Part shown: piece by piece, positions 61,719 through 64,000 of the stretch
How positions within the stretch are numbered: position 1 is the first letter of the stretch
Layout of the letters: each line of letters starts with the position of its first letter
NCBI RefSeq assembly: GCF_021088345.1
Contig: NZ_CP088156.1
Span: forward strand, 4,030,001-4,094,000
Origin: Bradyrhizobium ontarionense
Lineage (GTDB): Bacteria; Pseudomonadota; Alphaproteobacteria; Rhizobiales; Xanthobacteraceae
Reading direction: 5' to 3'
Length of the DNA: 64,000 bases
The notes under the pieces: model-generated
What the model was told of the DNA's origin: nothing
The model's input: only the letters and a program-made list of their open reading frames with translations
The model's database searches: none
Translations under genes and position numbers: made by a program

Positions 61719-62724
61719 CTCGACTTCAAATCCTAGCGGCTTGATGACGGTGACGGTCGCCGGCGACGAAGGCTCGCCGCGGCTCGATCGCGTGCTCGCG
61801 GCCCGGCTGCCGGAGCTGTCACGGTCCCGGCTGAAGGCGCTGATCCTGGCGGGCCAGGTCGCGATCGGTCCGGGCGCGGTTCGCGACCCCGCTTATCATG
61901 TCGGCGCCGGCGACACGATCACAATCGACGTGCCGGAGGCGGCGCCGGCCGAGCCGGCGGCGGAGACCATCCCGCTCACCATCGTCTACGAGGACGACGA
62001 CATCATCGTTATCGACAAGCCGGCTGGCCTCGTCGTGCATCCCGCCGCCGGCCACGAAACCGGCACGCTGGTCAACGCGCTGATCGCCCATTGCGGCGCC
62101 AGCCTGTCGGGCATCGGCGGGGTCAAGCGGCCCGGCATCGTGCATCGGCTGGACAAGGATACCACCGGGCTGATGGTGGTGGCCAAGAACGACCGGGCGC
62201 ACGCCTCGCTCAGCGCACAGTTCGCCGATCACGGCCGCACCGGCGCGATGGAGCGCGGCTATCTGGCGTTTGCGTGGGGGCTGCCGCACCGGCCGCACGG
62301 CACCATCAATGCCGCGATCGACCGCCATCCGCATGCGCGCGACAAGATGGCGGTGCGGCCGCGCGGCCGCGAGGCCATTACGCATTATGAGGTGCAGGAG
62401 AGCTTTGCGGGACGCGACGGCAAGCCGGTCGCCTGCTTGATCGCCTGCCATCTCGAGACCGGCCGCACCCACCAGATCCGGGTGCACCTCGCCCATCTCG
62501 GCCATCCGCTTCTTGGCGATCAGGTCTATGGCCCGCATTTCAAGACCAAGGCGAGCCAGCTGGCGACAGCAGCGCAAGCGGCACTGAGCGCGCTCGGCCG
62601 GCAGGCCTTGCACGCCTATCTCCTGATAATCGAGCACCCGCGGACAGGAGAAGTTCTACGCTGGGAATCGGAGCTTCCGGAGGATCTTTTGCGCCTCAGG
62701 GGCGCCCTGGAAGCGGCGCTATGA
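61711..62724 (+). CDS. rluD: RluA-family 23S rRNA pseudouridine synthase (RluD-like)
   Basis: A 337-aa pseudouridine synthase. The N-terminal S4 RNA-binding domain (about 18-75: RLDRVLAARLPELSRSRLKA) is followed by the catalytic domain with GIVHRLDKDTTGLMVVAKN (catalytic Asp in HRLDKDT) and the HLETGRTHQIRVHLAHLGHP motif. The S4 domain and the position before rpoH, usual in alphaproteobacteria, favour RluD (helix 69 uridines) over RluA. ATG 61711 overlaps the divergent gene's start; ATG 61744 is an alternative that leaves a short intergenic gap. Confidence 0.87.
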   Translation: MDISTSNPSGLMTVTVAGDEGSPRLDRVLAARLPELSRSRLKALILAGQVAIGPGAVRDPAYHVGAGDTITIDVPEAAPAEPAAETIPLTIVYEDDDIIVIDKPAGLVVHPAAGHETGTLVNALIAHCGASLSGIGGVKRPGIVHRLDKDTTGLMVVAKNDRAHASLSAQFADHGRTGAMERGYLAFAWGLPHRPHGTINAAIDRHPHARDKMAVRPRGREAITHYEVQESFAGRDGKPVACLIACHLETGRTHQIRVHLAHLGHPLLGDQVYGPHFKTKASQLATAAQAALSALGRQALHAYLLIIEHPRTGEVLRWESELPEDLLRLRGALEAAL

Positions 62725-62942
62725 CGCAGGACGTTCAGAAAACCGCAAGCATGCCAATCGGTTATAGCAGCCACACGGGGACGTGACCCCCGGAATCCTT
62801 CCACGGGGGCCCTGTTTTAGTGTATGTTGCGTCTGCGTCGAATGGTCGACGCATGGAACGTCGCAAACCGGACGGCTTTAACCAAGCGACCGTTTGCCTG
62901 GCCCGCCGCTATCGGGGGCCTGAACCAACTGGAGGGCGCTCG

Positions 62943-63842
62943 ATGGCCCGTACAGCTACACTGCCGGTTCTCAATGGAGAATCCGGACTTGCTCGCTACC
63001 TCTCCGAGATCCGCAAGTTCCCGATGCTGGAACCGCAGGAGGAGTACATGCTCGCCAAGCGTTGGCGCGAGCATGACGACAGCGACGCAGCGCATAAACT
63101 CGTAACCAGCCATCTCAGGCTCGTGGCCAAGATCGCCATGGGCTATCGCGGCTACGGCTTGCCGATATCCGAAGTCGTTTCGGAAGGCAATGTCGGCCTG
63201 ATGCAGGCTGTGAAGAGGTTCGAGCCCGAGAAGGGTTTTCGCCTCGCCACCTACGCCATGTGGTGGATCAAGGCGTCGATACAAGAGTACATCCTGCGAT
63301 CTTGGTCGCTGGTGAAGATGGGCACGACCGCGAACCAGAAGAAGCTGTTCTTCAACCTGCGCAAGGCGAAGAGCAAGATCTCGGCGCTGGATGAAGGCGA
63401 TCTGCATCCGGATCAGGTCCAGCTGATCGCCAAGCGCCTCGGCGTGACCGCTCAGGACGTGGTCGACATGAACCGCCGTCTCGGCGGCGACGCCTCGCTG
63501 AACGCGCCGATCCGCGACGACGGCGAAGCGGGCGAATGGCAGGACTGGCTGGTCGACAACTCGCCCAACCAGGAAGCCATCATGGCCGAGCACGAGGAGT
63601 ACGACCACCGCCGGCAGGCGCTGAACGGCGCGATCGGCGTGCTCAACGCCAGGGAGCGCCGCATCTTCGAGGCGCGGCGTCTGGCCGACGAGCCGATGAC
63701 GCTCGAGGATCTCGCCGCCGAGTTCGGCGTGTCGCGCGAGCGCGTGCGCCAGATCGAGGTGCGCGCCTTCGAGAAGGTGCAGTCGGCCGTCAAGGGCGCG
63801 ATTGCCCGGCAGGAGGCGGCCACGCTGGAGGCCGCGCACTAA
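62943..63842 (+). CDS. rpoH: RNA polymerase sigma-32 factor (RpoH)
   Basis: A 299-aa heat-shock sigma factor. It has region 1.2/2.1 (LARYLSEIRKFPMLEPQEEY), region 2 (KLVTSHLRLVAKIAMGYRGY, EGNVGLMQAVKRFEPEKGFR, ATYAMWWIKASIQEYILRSW), the RpoH box-like QKKLFFNLRKAKS, and region 4 with the helix-turn-helix LEDLAAEFGVSRERVRQIEV. ATG 62943 is preceded by GGAGG at a good distance; the frame is open 41 codons upstream. The RpoH box marks it as sigma-32 rather than RpoD. A 218-bp upstream region holds its promoters, which I cannot place with confidence. Confidence 0.95.
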   Translation: MARTATLPVLNGESGLARYLSEIRKFPMLEPQEEYMLAKRWREHDDSDAAHKLVTSHLRLVAKIAMGYRGYGLPISEVVSEGNVGLMQAVKRFEPEKGFRLATYAMWWIKASIQEYILRSWSLVKMGTTANQKKLFFNLRKAKSKISALDEGDLHPDQVQLIAKRLGVTAQDVVDMNRRLGGDASLNAPIRDDGEAGEWQDWLVDNSPNQEAIMAEHEEYDHRRQALNGAIGVLNARERRIFEARRLADEPMTLEDLAAEFGVSRERVRQIEVRAFEKVQSAVKGAIARQEAATLEAAH

Positions 63843-63886
63843 CGGCGCGGCTTTGCTTTGAAGGTGGTCTTTTTGGAAGCGACTGG

Positions 63887-63913
63887 AGCCGGCGGAAACG
63901 CCGGCTTCTTGTT
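63887..63913 (+). terminator. Intrinsic terminator after rpoH
   Basis: Stem AGCCGGCG (63887-63894), tetraloop GAAA, stem CGCCGGCT (63899-63906), then TCTTGTT. Located 45 bp after the rpoH stop, and also before the end of the convergent gene, so it may serve both. Confidence 0.8.
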
Positions 63914-63923
63914 ATGTGAATGA

Positions 63924-64000
63924 TCAGTCGGCGGCGGCGCGGGCGAGCTCGGCGAGCGCGCAGCCCTCGCAATAGCGGGCGTCCTTGTAATCGATCCAGT
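63924..64000 (-). CDS. 3' end of a gene running off the window
   Basis: The minus-strand frame ends in ...WIDYKDARYCEGCALAELAR AAAD and TGA at 63924-63926, convergent with rpoH. Only 25 codons are visible, with a C-x2-C pair. Product not identifiable from this part. Confidence 0.55.
   Translation of the reverse strand, partial: WIDYKDARYCEGCALAELARAAAD

Noticed and set aside
62817..63839. A 340-codon frame opposite rpoH
   Set aside because: Pure antisense of the well-conserved sigma-32 gene.
1..64000. CRISPR array or retron-like repeats
   Set aside because: No regularly spaced short repeats, cas genes or reverse transcriptase were seen; the Cas4-like domain at 13.5 kb belongs to a transposase fusion.

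Overview
The window is GC-rich, densely coding DNA of an alphaproteobacterium, most likely a member of the Nitrobacteraceae (Bradyrhizobium/Rhodopseudomonas type). This rests on the rpoH–RluA-synthase–small membrane protein block at the right end, the GC-clamped intergenic palindromes, and the overall style of the accessory genes. Only the right end (about 60.9-64 kb) looks like conserved chromosome. The rest is accessory DNA built up beside a tRNA-Glu gene.

Layout. 0-12.9 kb: a LacI-type regulator, a wrecked IS66 copy, an outer-membrane SphA-like protein with an exported arylsulfatase, a DUF3302/HlyD pair, an octaheme cytochrome with a TPR tail, and a DUF1254/DUF1214 protein. 13-19 kb: a tRNA-like scrap, a remarkable Cas4/RecB-like + RNase H-like + IS66-type transposase fusion protein, an XRE regulator, and a first xis-int module. 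18.9-60.9 kb: an island of about 42 kb bounded by a 15-bp direct repeat. The left copy lies in the 3' end of int1. The right copy is the 3' end of tRNA-Glu, next to a second, homologous xis-int module. This looks like tandem accretion of two related islands at one tRNA gene.

Inside the 42-kb island, in order: a winged-helix replication-type protein and an XRE gene with a perfect palindrome upstream; a TetR-controlled molybdenum hydroxylase operon; two abutting head-to-tail IS66 copies, both inactivated; a truncated ParB; an operon-like run of S1/P1 nuclease, secreted protein, membrane-anchored degenerate protease-like protein, four-TM protein and DUF2235 hydrolase; an HNH protein and several unknown or broken genes, including an ArdC remnant; a XerC-like recombinase beside a second copy of the tRNA-like scrap; a GNAT / membrane GNAT-like / 2OG-Fe(II) oxygenase group; and a large three-gene defence locus on the minus strand (SNF2 helicase with DUF3883, DUF1156 methyltransferase, DUF499 ATPase). 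The defence locus is flanked by a drmA-like remnant and by methylase-like remnants, so it reads as a class 1 DISARM-type locus that has lost its core.

Most novel leads: the nuclease-exonuclease-transposase fusion (13.5-16.4 kb), the S1/P1-DUF2235 operon (32.5-38.3 kb), the reduced DISARM-like trio (49-59 kb), and the acyltransferase/oxygenase group (46-48.4 kb). No CRISPR array or rRNA gene was seen. All family assignments are from reading the sequence; no database search was run.
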